Shown here: positions 62,500 through 64,000 of the stretch, piece after piece
How the letters are laid out: each line of letters starts with the position of its first letter
Numbering within the stretch: the stretch's first letter is position 1
Assembly: GCF_037325665.1 (NCBI RefSeq)
Contig: NC_090254.1
Span: 39,485,372-39,549,371, forward strand
Length of the DNA: 64,000 nt
Source: Littorina saxatilis
Lineage: Eukaryota; Mollusca; Gastropoda; Littorinimorpha; Littorinidae
Direction: 5' to 3'
Position numbers and translations under genes: made by a program
Notes under the pieces: generated by a model
The model's database searches: none
Seen by the model: the letters and a program-made list of their open reading frames with translations, nothing else
What the model was told of the DNA's origin: nothing

Positions 62500-63010
62500 A
62501 TTGGGGCCCAAGGACTGTTATGCCGGGGTGGAAGTAGAGATAAGCGCCTACTTCCCAAGAAATGCTCCATATGGCTTCGTGTCTCCAAACACCTCTGACA
62601 GTCAAATCCAGCTCCTGGCCTTCAGGTGGCGGGCCCTGTCTTCGACTAACAGGAGAAGGGATGCAGGCGGGTCCCTGGCGCCTTAAAACCAGCTGCTTCG
62701 GGCAGATGGGGCTCGTCAACCTTGGATGGTCGCTCATCTAGGAGAAGGACAACTCCGATTTCAAAACCCGCACTGCCTTGTGTGCGCCTTGGGAAAGGCA
62801 AAGGCTACGAGAAGGAAAACTTCGACAACAAACCCGGGTAGAGTGGACTCAACAGCCCAGCAAGGCAGCTACTCTTGGGGAGGAGGCAACCCTGAGTAAG
62901 ATTTACCTCAACCACCGAAGACGGAAGACAGCAGCCAACTTGGCGTGGGGAGAAAATCGGCTGTCTACGCTTCCACGATAATATACATCGAACGCAGAAG
63001 AAGAAGTTCC
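62500..63010 (+). mobile_element. SINE-like element ending in GAAGAAGAAG
   Basis: GGGCCCAAGGACTGTTATGC, GCCTTGTGTGCGCCTTGGGA, AACAAACCCGGGTAGAGTGG, GGAGAAAATCGGCTGTCTAC, then AACGCAGAAGAAGAAG, the tail type of R4. I recall similar sequence as repetitive in molluscs. The head has no obvious tRNA boxes. Confidence 0.5.
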
Positions 63011-63247
63011 AACATTAACATACATGTGGATATATCAAATGAGTGTACCTCAGTTGTCTTCTCCAACAATACTGACACATTCATAATCCTAAATTACAAC
63101 GCAGCTCTTGGAATGTAAGTTCTTATTCATTACAAATCATTAATCTCACTCATCAACATCATCCCCACTGCTTCTATTCCCATGTAATTTCTCACTAAAC
63201 AAATGTTGCCACTTCCATTCGATGATTAGCATGTTCTCATGCATATA

Positions 63248-63936
63248 TACATGACCCTCCACCACGAAATGAGTCGCATGTCACCTCGCGTGGTTCTGCG
63301 ATATAAGTCCGGGGAGTGTCTGGTAACAGTGTGAGGGTCACCTTAGTCACAGGCTTATAACTCAAACAGTTTTCGCTTTTTTCTAAAACGGATTTCACCA
63401 CTGGATAGAGCATAAAAAACTCTTTAGGAAAATGTAAAAATATGAAAATCATTAGCAATTAAACAATGGCGACTGCACGTGAGAGGGAACAATAAAGAGA
63501 CCAAAAAGCAATGTACTCACGTTAAAATGACGAACACGAACGAATAACAGCGACGTTTCGACCTAAAGGTCTTCTTCAGGCACAAAAACACAAAAGTACA
63601 CACACACAAAAAAGAAGAAGAAAGACGATAGAACAGATAAAGAGGAGAATAACTAACAAAACAACTGCACTGCACAAACCAACAAATGTCAAAGCCTTTT
63701 TGTGCAATGCAGTTGTTTTGTCAGTTATTCTCCTCTTTATCTGTTCTATCGTCTTTCTTCTTCTTTTTTGTGTGTGTACTTTTGTGTTTTTGTGCCTGAA
63801 GAAGACCCTTAGGTCGAAATGTCGCTGTTATTCGTTCCGTGTTCGTCATTTTAACATGAGTACATTGCTTTTTGGTCTTTTTATGAAAATCATGCAAAGG
63901 TGACATGCGACTCATTCCGTGGTGGAGGGTCACATA
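63248..63936. mobile_element. Nested palindromic element
   Basis: The outer ends TGACCCTCCACCACGAAATG and CATTCCGTGGTGGAGGGTCA are inverted repeats of about 37 bp. Inside lies a second palindrome with arms of about 185 bp (63493-63675 and 63697-63885) around a 20-bp loop, with the phrase TTTCGACCTAAAGGTCTTCT. No coding frame of note. Confidence 0.75.
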
Positions 63937-64000
63937 TGAAAATATTAGCAGGTTTGTATGTATTCCAAGTTTGTGAAGGCTTGAAGTCATCTTGGTTTTT

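Noticed and set aside
63520-63885. Long terminal repeats of a retroelement
   Set aside because: The two similar segments are inverted, not direct, and only 20 bp apart; no coding region lies between. No LTR or virus-like element was found in the window.

Overview
This is eukaryotic, repeat-dense, intron-rich DNA. It has spliced genes with GT-AG introns, tRNA-derived SINEs, a LINE, many foldback/MITE elements and long dinucleotide tracts. From memory of repeat families (a 0.9 kb element starting with a 27-bp palindrome; a SINE tail with AAACACCAAATAAAG; SINEs ending in GAA repeats) I think it is a marine gastropod mollusc, perhaps a periwinkle. I could not check this.

Genes. (1) The main gene is a seven-exon plus-strand gene at 37685-52815. 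All splice phases agree and it encodes 1,396 aa: a short N-terminus, a Lys/Pro/Thr-rich linker carrying nine copies of an 18-aa repeat, a NERD-like (PD-(D/E)XK) nuclease domain, a P-loop NTPase split across exons with GPPGTGKT and LIDEAS, an SF1-helicase-like C-terminal domain, and a tail with repeated DVSWFTQ-G-CL motifs. (2) A lipocalin (apolipoprotein D-like) 5' part lies at 3803-4480; its second exon end and splice donor are tandemly copied five times. (3) A small secreted-peptide gene lies on the minus strand (59344-58286, 63 aa, TATA box upstream); its splice acceptor is also tandemly copied. (4) A candidate multi-exon, probably noncoding, minus-strand transcript spans about 13460-9936. 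(5) Decayed coding remains: a THAP-like finger (2142-2351) and a piece of a large multicopy invertebrate protein family (23360-24115).

Layout. 1-3100: minisatellites and repeat ends. 3100-4820: lipocalin and its repeated upstream region. 4900-6660: GA tracts, a repeat and an assembly gap. 6900-13460: dispersed repeats and the minus transcript. 13790-21000: microsatellites, one full-length 0.9 kb element and an inverted pair of sequences. 21000-24800: decayed genes. 24805-27423: a Tc1-type transposon swollen by CA repeats. 27759-28340: a foldback with 10-bp target duplication. 28351-34740: mostly unique AT-rich DNA. 35227-36540: two word-array foldbacks. 37100-53073: the nuclease/NTPase gene, whose introns hold most of the SINEs and the LINE. 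53199-57300: small DNA elements and a duplicated block. 57385-59450: the secreted-peptide gene. 59600-64000: microsatellites, SINEs and a nested palindrome.

I saw no retroviral, LTR or Polinton element, no true tRNA or rRNA gene and no CRISPR array. Most long open frames outside the named genes are translations of simple repeats.
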